NCBI GenBank assembly: GCA_029204225.1
Contig: CM055092.1
Span: 75,284,383 to 75,348,382, forward strand
Source: Diphasiastrum complanatum
Taxonomy: Eukaryota > Streptophyta > Lycopodiopsida > Lycopodiales > Lycopodiaceae
Length of the DNA: 64,000 bases
Direction: 5' to 3'
Shown here in pieces: positions 1-9,949 of the stretch (its first letter is position 1; every line of letters starts with the position of its first letter). The position numbers were made by a program, and so were the translations under genes. The notes below the pieces were generated by a model. The model saw only the letters and a list, made by a program, of their open reading frames with translations. It ran no database searches and was not told where the DNA came from.

Positions 1-1960
1 GGCCCTTTAGGGCTACTCTTTGAGCATCCTCGCTTCACCAGATGATTCTACTACAAACTTTATTTTATTTATTCAAGTGTGCAAATTCCTTCTTCTAATG
101 CTTGAATTTAGAGTGCTGCTTGGTTATTAGCTTTGGACAAGCCATCTGGGAGCGGTTGTTTGATCACGGTGGGTGAGGTTTTATTTAAGTTGGTTACTAG
201 AACTCTTTATTTTCAACTGCATGAAACTTTTTATGCTCATCTTTCCCCACATTAGTTTAAGTGTGCTACTTTTAGTGGATGTGAGACTGTCGCTCATGCT
301 CAATCTAAGAGTCATTTTGGACCTTCATCCTAATTGAGTTGTTTTACAAATGGAAGTTGCTATTGTTTACAACTTTGTGTCTCAATGAGCTATTTTTTAA
401 GAACTTCGTGCAACACAATGTCCAGTTACTGAACTTAATCTTTTGTTTGTTCTTTTTGCTTGCATGATTCTCTTTTATATTTTAGTCATGCTTCTTGGGC
501 AAGTGATGTTATTGTTATTCTTTTTAATGTGGGAACTCGACAAAGTTATTCTATTGGAGGCCCACTCGCAAATTACGTGCCTTGTGTATTATGACTATTG
601 GTCTTTCCTCATATTTGTTTCCCTCAATTGTAGATGATACATATATGTTGGGTCTTGTTAATGGACATCCCAAATTTCTTGCATTTTCAAATTAGCTCTC
701 GTCTCTCGAACTTAACATTGAATAGGTCTAAGTAATGTGGTTTGGTGTCCACAAGGCCTTCAAACAATTTTTTTTCTTCCTATGAGATTCATGTCTCTTG
801 AGCATGACATTAGGATGCTTGGTATTCCCATTGGTACTCTTGAGTTTGTCACTTCATTTGTGCGAGATATTTTGGAAAGATTTGTTCATCATTTTAATTT
901 GTTGCCAAAGCTTGAAAACTCACAAGATGCTTTCGAAATTCTCACTCAGTGCTTTGCTAACAGTTCTAAATATTTATAGTGATCTTCTCCTCCTACTCCT
1001 ATTGTATTATCATTGTCTATTATTGACACAGATTTCTTTTGATACATGTGAAGGTCAATTCTCTAGGAGAAAAATTTGTCATCCAACTTTCTCGAGTGGT
1101 GTTAATTTTATATCTAGAGCTGGCACTGTTTTAACTACATTTCTAGAAGTTGAGCCCTTGTTGCCCTTGCACTTGTTTCTAGGTTTTAGTAAGATAATCC
1201 AACATCTTTTTACTGATTCAATATAAATAAGAAATCTCACGTTTCAAAAACATCTATATAATTCTAGGTATTTATAATTAACTCTTGTGCAACGTTTCTT
1301 TATGCCTCCTTTTGAAACTATGGTCAGCAACAAATATGTTTTCAAAACTCTCCTATGGAGCAATTCTAGAGCAATTTTTTTCTCAGCTTATTAGTGATTC
1401 TGATGCGATTTGGACGTGTCTTCTTTCATGTGCTAGTCTTGGTGTAGGAGCTCGATTGGTTGCACGTCATGTTCTTTTGCTCTTGTACTTTCTTTTGATT
1501 TATTTACTATAGCTCATCGCACTAAATTGGGACTTCCACATGATATTTTTTAAGCTCAGTAAGTGTTCTTGTGACTATGCACTTGATTTTCTTGGTACTC
1601 ATCTTATGTAATGCCCTTTGTGGGGAGATCATACCGTGTCACATAATTTCATTCCAGATATCTTTGATGTCATTATTTATACTAGTTATTTTCGTAATGT
1701 TTAAGAGCACAGAAACATTTTGCCAAGCTTCAATTCGCAGTCAGTTTGTTGACATGTAGACCTTGTTTTTTCACATGAGATGATTGACACTTTTAAGTAT
1801 GAAGTTATTGCTAATACTATGAATGACACTTTCAAATATGAAGTTATTGCTAATACTTTTCAACAAGACCTTCAGCACTCTTCCACCATCTAAGGGGCTG
1901 ATTCTCAAGCATCTCATGAAAAAGAGTGAGATTATCGTAGTCGTGCACTTGGTAAAAATA
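1..1960 (+). pseudogene. Degenerate LINE (non-LTR) reverse transcriptase, 3' part
   Basis: Decayed non-LTR retrotransposon ORF2 read in several frames. Around 540-720 the frames give an RT-like stretch with the catalytic block VDDTYMLG (about 625-650). Positions 737-979 read WCPQGLQ...LGIPIGTLEF...LLPKLENSQDAFEILTQCFA, the post-catalytic part of plant LINE RTs (pattern LGVPFG...LP.L...Q.AF.IL..CFA). At 1565-1700 a C-terminal knuckle-like block CSCDYALDFLGTHLM-stop-CPLWGDHTVSHNFI is visible. Many stops and frameshifts show it is dead. The 5' part lies left of the window. Homology is assigned from remembered family patterns, not a search. Confidence 0.6.
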
Positions 1961-2309
1961 TCAATCATCCTACTTGCATAAGAAGTTTAACAATTTTTTA
2001 ACTTTCTTTCAAAGATTTTTATTAAGTAACAAGGATATAGTGCTACACTATCCATCATCATATATTTCTATGAACATATTGATATATTGATGTCACTTTA
2101 CAACGTTCTCAAGCACTTTCAACTCCTCATCAGTCTTAATTAAAGGACCAAATGCTTGACATATTCTGCATTTGATATCAACTATGTTTGTTCGCCCTGG
2201 GACATTAACGTTTCATGTTTCATCCTTTTGTATATCCTTTTATACTTTGATGAGTTTTTCCATCTTTCTTCATTGATAGAGTGATTTTCTCCCACATTGA
2301 AGCTTAGTG
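1961..2309. other. Unassigned AT-rich spacer
   Basis: No gene or repeat recognised between the LINE debris and the downstream flank of the first sHSP copy. Its right end has weak similarity to the sequence after 7440, so the sHSP duplication may begin in it. Confidence 0.4.
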
Positions 2310-2665
2310 ATGATATTATTTTCAGCACATGGTCCATGTTCATGAAATCAGAACATCGCATTGAAGCTTGCAAATGTTTTTTTTATATCAGATCTTACTA
2401 TTAACTAAGTACAAACCACCTGCTCTGGGAAAGGCAGCGCGATCAGACTTGAACGAACATGACACAGCTAACACTAGATGGCCAATCCTAAAACAACAAA
2501 GAGCATAACCTCTGCTCCACAAAGATTATCTAACCAAACAAGTAAATAATTAGCCCAACTACACTGCTGCAAACGAGAATCATATTCAAACTAGAAGAGC
2601 CAGAAGCTGAACGAGGAAGGCCAAGAAAATTTGCTTGTATGAGAATCTGATGTGGTTCCACAGCA

Positions 2666-3337
2666 TTAAGAGATGGTGATATTGACAGTCTTAGGCTCCG
2701 GCGGAGGAATTTTTGGCACAGTAACTGCTAACACCCCATCCTGACATTTGGCGGCAATGGCATCAGATTTGGCATTTGCAGGGAGGGTGAACTTGCGCAT
2801 AAACTTGCCGGCACCACGCTCCAATCTTAAGTATTTTCCCTCCGATTCTCCCTCATCTTGCAGCTTTCTTTCGCCACTGATGGTGAGAACATTGTCATTT
2901 TCGATCTGAACCTAAAAGAGAGGATCGTCTACTGGTAATTAGCAGACATTTTTGACAAACACAAAAAAGTGACATTATTGAACAGTACGTGTATCTGGAA
3001 ATAATCATAGTGACATTATTGAACAGTACGTGTATCTGGACTTGATGCATACAAGCAATATTTATCAAGAGAACACGTCAAAGCTGAAGGCCGGGAGGAA
3101 GTGAATATGACAGAAGCTCACCTTGATGTCGGAAGGCTTCAAACCCGGCATATCTGCAATAAAGACATAAGAATTCGGCAGCTCCTTCACATCCACGGCA
3201 GTGCTTGCCATGGCACGCCTGTCTGTTGCATAGGAACGAGCGGGAGTGTTTGCCCCCTTCTCATGTTCCTCGGGATTGTTGATCAGTTGACAGAAAGTGG
3301 CAATTGAAGGATCTCGGACACCGGAGAACAAATCCAT
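2666..3337 (-). CDS. Class II cytosolic small heat-shock protein (Hsp20), copy 1
   Basis: ATP-independent holdase chaperone of the plant cytosolic class II Hsp20 family. Exon 1 is 3122-3337 (72 codons), the intron 2912-3121 (GT-AG, 210 bp), exon 2 2666-2911 (81 codons plus TAA), giving 153 aa, a normal family length. The class II signature is clear: [20 protein letters not shown], then [11 protein letters not shown] at the splice, then [16 protein letters not shown], a [18 protein letters not shown] core and the [17 protein letters not shown] end. The ATG at 3337 gives the usual short N-terminus ([15 protein letters not shown]); an in-frame ATG 17 codons upstream is less likely. The gene is divergent from a second copy at 6504. 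No disruption is seen, so it is probably functional. Confidence 0.95.
2912..3121 (-). other. sHSP copy 1 intron with 41-bp tandem duplication
   Basis: Phase-0 intron starting gtgagc and ending ttttag. It contains a direct repeat with a 41-bp period (starts at 2969 and 3010; about 31 bp near-identical) that is absent from the intron of copy 2. Confidence 0.85.
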
Positions 3338-3530
3338 CCCTAAACAAGCAACCCGAGATATCAAAACGCACCGGAAATTACAATGCAAGCTTGAAGAATG
3401 CCGAAGAAAACAGTAGTCCTTTTCAATTAACTGCTGATCCAGAAAATGAGCTTATCTAATATTGTGATAGAAATTGCGAGAAAAGTAAGGATAGTATATA
3501 AATTTTTTGAACAATGCAGCAGCAACATGA

Positions 3531-3539
3531 AAATATATA
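3531..3539 (-). promoter_or_regulatory. TATA box of sHSP copy 1
   Basis: TATATATT on the minus strand, 194 nt from the ATG. The same TATA lies 196 nt from the ATG of copy 2, in alignable flanking sequence, which supports it as the core promoter. Confidence 0.6.
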
Positions 3540-3636
3540 CACTATTGCATTGCAGGAGAGAATTGATGGAGATGAAGAAAAAGTATGGAGAAAGACGGGT
3601 GGGCGTGATGAAAAAGGGAAGGCTCGAGAGAGAAAA

Positions 3637-3661
3637 GGAAGCGTCCCGATGCTTCTAGATG
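3637..3661 (-). promoter_or_regulatory. Heat-shock element of sHSP copy 1
   Basis: Read on the minus strand as five alternating pentamers: cATCt aGAAg cATCg gGACg cTTCc. The consensus is alternating nTTCn and nGAAn; two units are perfect and three match 2 of 3. It lies 300 nt upstream of the ATG and about 100 bp upstream of the TATA, where HSF would bind. It is almost identical to the site in copy 2. Confidence 0.65.
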
Positions 3662-3700
3662 TGCATGATACAGATTCACTTATTTTAACCTTTTTAAGTT

Positions 3701-3968
3701 AATATAAAATTCCTCTTCCGGGTGTATATATCTTATATCTTTTAATAACAATGTACAATATAAATGCACCAAAGATTTTATTTAAAGTTAAGAGTTGGGG
3801 TATGTTTGTTTAGTAACATTGTGAAGAGCAAAAACAAGTTATGTATTAGGTAATGGCCATTGGGAGAACCATTACCACAAATAATTTAGGACCCGAGCAC
3901 CAAGTGGTGAAGGCCACGAGCTGCCAGGGGACTGAATCACGAGTGGTAATGTCCCGACCATTACCTAA
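3701..3968. other. Unassigned intergenic sequence
   Basis: No coding potential seen. A short inverted motif around ggtaatg / cattacc recurs (3852-3963), possibly an outer part of the inverted-repeat block that follows. Confidence 0.35.
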
Positions 3969-4012
3969 CGTAATTGTCATTTGATTCATTTTATGGGCTC
4001 TGTCTCAAGGCA

Positions 4013-4015
<3 letters not shown>

Positions 4016-4088
<73 letters not shown>
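4016..4088 (+). repeat. (TC)n microsatellite
   Basis: Uninterrupted TC dinucleotide tract of about 36 units. Confidence 0.98.
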
Positions 4089-4091
<3 letters not shown>

Positions 4092-4249
4092 TTACATAGG
4101 CAGCAGATCAATCTCTCTACGAGGCAGCGGAGTTATTTGTCTCTCTCTCTCTCTGCACATAGGCAGCAGGGTGCACATTCTCTCTCTCTACAACATGTCC
4201 CTCTCTTTGTACGCACAGTCAGCGGGTAGCATGGTGCACGTTAGCGCAG

Positions 4250-4251
<2 letters not shown>

Positions 4252-4287
<36 letters not shown>
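4252..4287 (+). repeat. (TC)n microsatellite
   Basis: Uninterrupted TC tract of about 18 units, in the same inverted-repeat-bounded block as the tract at 4016. Confidence 0.95.
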
Positions 4288-4289
<2 letters not shown>

Positions 4290-4437
4290 CACAGACAACA
4301 TGCAACAGCGTGCACATTGAATAACGCAGCAGTTTGCAAGCATTTGTTATTTAAAGAGAAAGAACACTTTGGAGCCCTATATTGTGCATAATAATATAGG
4401 GCCCGAAAAGGCCATAAAATGAGCCAAATGACAATTA

Positions 4438-4980
4438 CGGTGGCCATACTGGTCTACTTGCATCACTACCAAAAGTCTCAAGAGCTAGGGTGGTTGCTAG
4501 TTCTACAAACTTCATCATGGGCAATATTTACATCCCATAGCAAGGCCAAGCCAAGGAGGACATGCACAAAGCTCCGCTCCAAATGTCTTGCATAGGCACC
4601 ATTCTAACTCTTACTCCACTCTGCAAAGGACTTAGGTCGTAGATGAAAGCAATATAAACCTAAAACGTTAACAATTGTCAAGAGTGTGTCTTTGATGTCC
4701 ATCTTGGGATGACAATAACATTTTGCCCACGTTTAGTTGGTTGAATTGGATGAAAACTTACAAATAGAAATTTTGACAAAAGATGAGATTTGACAATGTT
4801 ACGATTGTGGGACAATCTAAACTAAGTCAATGTGAACGTCTTAACTGGATGCCATGCAAATCAATTTATTTCTAATCATTAAGGAAATTTTTTTAACTAA
4901 AGACTATTGCATTTGGTCAAGGTCTGAAATTATTTTAAGCAGCAGAAATACTTTGAGTTTCTAAAAATAAAAATGTCAAA
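4438..4980. other. Unassigned intergenic sequence
   Basis: No ORF, RNA gene or recognisable repeat was seen in this AT-rich stretch. Confidence 0.4.
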
Positions 4981-4984
4981 TGCG

Positions 4985-5305
4985 AAAATGAATTTTCGCA
5001 AATTTTTATAAATTTTTGCCCAAAAAATATGGCAAAAAATATCAGCCAAACAAATTGCGGAAACAAATTGTAAAAGTAAATTCGCGATTATTATGCCAAA
5101 AAATTGCGGGTGGGTTTCCTCAATTTTTTTTTATTGTTAATTTAGCCATAAAAATTGCGGAAAATTAGCCAAAAAAATTGCGGGACCGAAATTGCGGATT
5201 TGCCAAAAAAATTGCGAAGACCGTTTCCGCCATTTTTTTTGGCAAAAATTGCAGAAATTTCCACAATTTTTGCTATTTTTTTTCCGCAATTTTTGCCACC
5301 TTTTC
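4985..5305. repeat. AT-rich array of GCCAAAAAAATTGCGG-type units in both orientations
   Basis: The unit (g)ccaaaaa(a)attgcgg occurs repeatedly (about 5095, 5150, 5168, 5200), and its reverse complement ccgcaatttttggc occurs at about 5228, 5260 and 5283-5298. The array can fold back on itself. No coding function is evident. Confidence 0.7.
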
Positions 5306-5309
5306 TTGT

Positions 5310-6022
5310 AGTGCAGTGTCGATGAGCAAGCCATTTCCACGTGGAAGCTCAAGGATGGCAAGACTTTCGTCTTAATCACCCTTCACATCTCCAACACACA
5401 GATTGGTGGTATCAGACAAGCCCAATCCTTGAAAGAAGATTGGGATATATTGAATACACTATACGAAGTGAGAGATGTCACTTCGAAGCTGCATCTCTGT
5501 TGGAGGAGATGGCAACGATAGGTTCAGTGATCGAAGACTCCGACATTGCAATGACCTTGTTGTCAAGTTTGCCATCCTCTTTCGAAAACTGAGTGATGAT
5601 CATTACCACACACTCAGATATAACATTGTCCAGAGTCATAAACAATGCCCTCATACCAATGAGGAGAAGCCCGAAATGAAGGGATACCCATACCAATCTA
5701 TTATCGGATCCCTGATGTATGCAATGATCTCGACCAGGCCAGATATTACATACGCCATTACTTCCTTGAGCCAATGAAAAGCTCTTTGCAAAGTAATCAG
5801 ATATGTACGAGCTACTATCGACCTATGTATCTGCTATGGTGATGTTGATTCATCCGATATCCATACACTTCATGGATATACCGTATGCGAATTGGGCAGG
5901 CGATGTCGACACTAGAAGATCGACTTCTGGATTTGTCTTCTTGTTTAATAATGGTCCAATATCTTGGAACAGTCGAAAACAGATCTCCATTGCAAAGAAT
6001 TTGAGTTTGAACTTTAATTAAG
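5310..6022 (+). pseudogene. Ty1/copia remnant: gag joined to RT-RNase H end
   Basis: 5320-5590 reads as a copia gag (UBN2-type) fragment, with IGGIRQAQSLKEDWDILNTL and, after a frameshift, SVIEDSDIAMTLLSSLPSSF. From 5665 the sequence jumps to the end of the polymerase, YPYQSIIGSLMYAMISTRPDITYAITSLSQ split across the RT/RNase H linker, and then to an RNase H block [13 protein letters not shown]...SWNSRKQ. Protease, integrase and most of RT are missing. It lies between the two sHSP genes and resembles the copia RNase H at 13933-14500. Confidence 0.8.
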
Positions 6023-6159
6023 TACTAGAAGGGTGCATCTAAGTATCTCATCAACGCTTTCATTCAAATCAACCCGTTTATAACTTTTTTTTTTTTTGAG
6101 AAAGTGCATCTAAAGGAATGATCAATTTAAGTGCTAAAGTCCTGAGTCACAACCGCATG

Positions 6160-6184
6160 TATCTAGAAGCATCGGGACGCTTCC
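6160..6184 (+). promoter_or_regulatory. Heat-shock element of sHSP copy 2
   Basis: Five alternating pentamers: tATCt aGAAg cATCg gGACg cTTCc. It is conserved with the site of copy 1 and lies about 118 bp upstream of the TATA box and 320 bp upstream of the ATG. Confidence 0.65.
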
Positions 6185-6300
6185 TGCTCTCTCTCGAGCT
6201 TTCCTCCTCTCTCTCGACCCTTCCTTTTTTCATCGCTCCTGAGATCATAATTCTCCATGCTTTTTCTTCGTCTACATCGATTCTCTCACCTGAAAATTGT

Positions 6301-6309
6301 GTATATAAT
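6301..6309 (+). promoter_or_regulatory. TATA box of sHSP copy 2
   Basis: GTATATAAT, at a spacing matching copy 1 (about 195 nt to the ATG in both). Confidence 0.6.
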
Positions 6310-6503
6310 CTCAGGCAGTGGCTGCATTTCTCGGAACATTTTCGCTATCGTTACTTTTCTCGCAACATTGTTTACAAGGTTTCAGAAGCTCATTTTTTCT
6401 GGATCAGCAGATAATCGAAAAGTACTACTGTTTTCCTCTGCGTCCTTCAAGTTTGCGTTGTAATTGCCGTTGCGTTTTGATATCTGGGAGTGCTTGTTCA
6501 AGG

Positions 6504-7168
6504 ATGGCTTTGTTCTTCGATGCTAGAGATCCTTTATTTTCTACTCTCCATCAACTGATCAGCAACCCCGAGGAACATGAGAAGGGGGCAAACACTCCAG
6601 CTCGTTCTTATGCGACGGACAGGCGGGCCATGGCAAGCACTGCCGTGGACGTAAAGGAGCTGCCAAATTCTTATCTCTTTATTGCAGACATGCCGGGTTT
6701 GAAGTCTTCCGATATCAAGGTGAGCTTCTCATGTTCACTTACTCCTGGCCTTGAGCTTTGAAGTGTTGTCTCAATGAATGTTGCTTGTATGCCTCAAATC
6801 ATAATGCATAGAGAGTTCAAAAGTATCTGATTATGAAAAAGCTTCGGAATTTCATTATTATTATCTGCTTATCAAGAACGTTTTACTAGTTACCAGTAAA
6901 TGATCCTCCCTTTGATTTGTAGGTTCAAATTGAAAATGACAATGTTCTCACCATCAGTGGCGAAAGAAAGCTGCAAGATGAGGGAGAATCGGAGGGAAAA
7001 TACTTAAGATTGGAGCGTGGTGCCGGCAAGTTTATGCGCAAGTTTACCCTCCCTGCAAATGCCAAGTCTGATGCCATTGCCGCAAAGTGTCAGGATGGGG
7101 TGTTAACAGTTACTGTGCCAAAAATTCCTCCCCCGGAGCCTAAGTCTTTCAATATCACAGTCTCTTAG
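6504..7168 (+). CDS. Class II cytosolic small heat-shock protein (Hsp20), copy 2
   Basis: Exon 1 is 6504-6719, the intron 6720-6922 (gtgagc...ttgtag), exon 2 6923-7168 ending TAG, for 153 aa, the same length and splice point as copy 1. The class II core is the same ([62 protein letters not shown]). Differences cluster at the N-terminus ([21 protein letters not shown]) and the last residues (SFNITVS). The N-terminal DPLFSTL is closer to the usual class II motif than DPSIATF of copy 1. The intron splits the alpha-crystallin domain just after DIK. No defect is seen. Confidence 0.95.
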
Positions 7169-7440
7169 TATGATGGAGCCACATCAGAGTCCCGTACCAG
7201 CAAAATTTTATGCCCTTCTTCGTTCGGCTAGCTTGAATATATTTCTCGTTTGCTACACTGTAGTTGGGCTAAAATTATATAATCGCATGGTTAGAAAATA
7301 TGTGTTCTTGTTTTAGGATTGGCCACTTTCCCTGCGCAGAGCGTTTGAACTTAGTAAAGTTTGATATAAAATAACATTTGCAAGCTTCAATGCAATGTTC
7401 TGATTTCATGAATATGGACTATGTGCTTAAAATGATGTAT

Positions 7441-8272
7441 TAAGCTTCGATGTACTGTGATGATTTTAATACTATCTTTATGAGCTGAGATGGTATCTGC
7501 AGAAGTGGCAGATTTAGATGAATGGATGAAGCAAGGAGTGGAACAATGCTCGAATTCTTGCCCTCGCTCCCGTTTACTTCAATATTACGACTTAATTGCA
7601 ACCAATTTAGCATTATATCTAACCAGAATAAGCCATCTCTCTAAGTATCCTCATAGACCACGATGATTGCCGTCAGGAACGAAGAAAATTGCATGTTGCA
7701 TTACCAAAGAAAGCTAGCAATTCAGAATGCTAATATTGTTAAATGGCCTTGAGTTGCGAATCTACTTCGACCAATTGTCAAATATTCTTAAAGAGTTGGT
7801 AGCCATTTTAGTGTGCACGATTCAACTATGCAAACAAAAGTAATTTTCATAGTTGAACTAGGGTGGGCATCTTTTTGCACCCTAAATATTAAAAATATAC
7901 TCATCTTAGGGTGGTTTTGCATGGAAGAGTTCGTGGCCATTTCAAAATTTGCATTTATCCCCCCATTTGAAAGCCTCCATGTCATTCCATCATCTAGGTG
8001 AAAAGGCATTTCATTTGGATGCAAAGCATTTATTGTTTAAATTCAAATTATATAAGGAATCTAATGGTGGGGAGAGCAACGGTTGGTCGCGTTCATGCGA
8101 ATCAAAATCATTTTTTCTAATTGCGGGACCTCACTTTATGCTACAACATTGTCCATTTGAGTGCGGGCGATACCTACATCAACGGTTTGATTCAAATCAT
8201 AGAGATTAATCAAGTTATGTTTTGTTGAAATTCAATCCAATTTGTATTTTTTTTTAAATGTTTTTGTCAAAC
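7441..8272. other. Unassigned intergenic sequence
   Basis: Short ORFs here show no recognisable domain. No repeat was identified. Confidence 0.4.
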
Positions 8273-8778
8273 TCTAAAGACCATTAGAGAAAACCCCTAA
8301 GATGAGGATAGGAGAATACAGTAAGAGAGACCATAGAGCCAAATCACCCAACCAAATCTTAGATCAAATCTGGATCTAGATCTCAAGCCATGTCATGTGA
8401 TAGCGAGAGGAGAAGAGCTCAACTGGTAACTTAGACCAAATCGTCAACGAGATAATCTCTACTTCAATATATAGAGAGTAGAGTCCTGTTCATGAATCCA
8501 TGCAATCCTCCATAGGTCTCTACTATAAATAGGTCACATTCCTCTTGCCTATATTTGTCACACGTACATGCACTATTCTATCTCTACTTCAATATATAGA
8601 GAGTAGAGTCCTGTTCATGAACCCATGCAATCCTCTGTAGGTCTTTACTATAAATAGGTCACATTTCTCTTGCCTATATTTGTCACACGTACATGCACTA
8701 TTCCATATGTTCTAGGTACTCACAAACAGGCCTCAACGTGGAATTAAATCTAGGTGTGACCAATAATCTCAAACATTA
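8273..8778 (-). mobile_element. LTR of reverse non-coding LTR element (R/U5 side)
   Basis: Read on the minus strand, this aligns along its length with the LTR at 42187-42667: the catgcacaggactctactctctatata promoter block, the ctagatccagttttgatctagg block and the final cctcatctt...ctttata end. The remaining LTR head (about 85 bp) is at 15875-15960, because a copia element has inserted between them. Confidence 0.75.
8458..8705. repeat. 124-bp tandem duplication within an LTR promoter
   Basis: Two near-identical units starting at 8458 and 8581 (tctctacttcaatatatag...), each with a TATA-like ctataaatagg. They duplicate the promoter/R region of the reverse LTR; the homologous LTRs at 42187 and 43697 have a single copy. 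Confidence 0.85.
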
Positions 8779-9040
8779 TGTTGGATCATTCTCCTTCTTA
8801 CTAATCGATTAAACGGTTTTAATTCTCATCAATTGTTTATCCAATTCTATAGATTTTTTCGTGTTTTCATACAGTTTGCAAAATTATGAGTGTTTTTACA
8901 CAGTTTGCAGAAATACACGGAGGTTGACAACAGTGTCGTATTTTCTCTCTCTACAATTCAGACAATGTCGCCTATCAAAAATTGCGAGTGAAATTACAAT
9001 GTTGCGTTTTTTGCATTTTAGCGACACTATCGCCTGTTGT

Positions 9041-9940
9041 CAAGAAGTTGGTGGCTTCCACCTTCTTCTTCAAAGTCGTTTGTAGCACGGGAAGTAGGCC
9101 TCGAACCTAGGAGCCTTGAAGATGCATGCAAAACAAGAGAGTTAACATTATTTCTATCTGCAAACAAGATGCCTTGAATACAAGTAAAACCAAATAGTAC
9201 TAACTTTAAAACCAAAACCACACTAACTCTAAAACACTCACACTCTCCTCTCTATCTTTTCCCTCTCTACTCACTCACACACTCTTCCACAAACTCTCTA
9301 AAAAGCTTCACTAAATAAGAAACACACAATGATTAAGTACATATGCTAACATGGGCTAAAATAGCAAGAACTTAAAAACAAGAGCAATGAGCATAAAGTC
9401 ACACTATAATTAGCCACACAACAAAATTAGCACAAGTGGACCCAAAATGGTAGCACTTAGCTCTCTTGCATTAAGGATAGGAAGTACATAAAAAGGCTTC
9501 TCTTAATAGAAGCTTGTGAAGTATCCTTTCCACATTTACTTATCGGACTAGGGATGTCAAGTCTCAATATAGAATGTAAGCTCTTTTTAGAATCTTGACA
9601 TTGACTATTGCATACTTTTTTAAGTCTAAACCTTGGGATTTGCAAAATTTGGTTTCTTGTCTCCTAGTGACTAGTGGCACCACAAGTTGGACTTATGCAC
9701 GCAGGGTGCCATACTTGGGGCCTAACACCACATATCTATTGACAGCTCTTCAAGATGGGCTTATACGCACAAGAGGTCATGCTTGGGCCATTAATCACAC
9801 AAAATTGATATTTACATTGCCTTCTTCCCTGTAGGTACTACTTTCCTCAGTTCTCCTGAGCTCCATTGAAATGCCCTTTAGGCCTTGTATTCCGGGCCCC
9901 ACACTCCTCCACTGCTAAATGGTTGCTAGTCCCATGGCAA
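9041..9940. other. Unassigned interior of the composite copia element
   Basis: No recognisable coding sequence. The ORF at 9595-9834 has no domain I know. Confidence 0.35.
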
Positions 9941-9949
9941 TTCACTTGA

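Larger units (their letters stand above)
2310..3700 (-). repeat. Inverted gene duplication, left copy
   Basis: The coding region, intron borders, 5' flank through the HSE and about 300 bp of 3' flank align in reverse with 6130-7440. For example, the downstream block at 2341-2376 matches 7375-7410 reversed. This shows a segmental inverted duplication of the whole gene rather than retroposition. Confidence 0.8.
3969..4437. mobile_element. MITE-like block with inverted ends around CT repeats
   Basis: The left end gtaattgtcatttgattcat is mirrored at 4410-4437 by its near-perfect reverse complement (differences only in the middle: gattcat versus ggctcat). Between the arms lie two (CT)n tracts and degenerate copies of a motif containing gcacatAGGCAGCAG. 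There is no ORF. The structure fits a small foldback or MITE, but no clear target-site duplication was identified. Confidence 0.4.
6130..7440 (+). repeat. Inverted gene duplication, right copy
   Basis: Partner of the segment at 2310-3700, in opposite orientation, covering promoter, gene and 3' flank. The arms are separated by about 2.4 kb of repeats. Confidence 0.8.
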
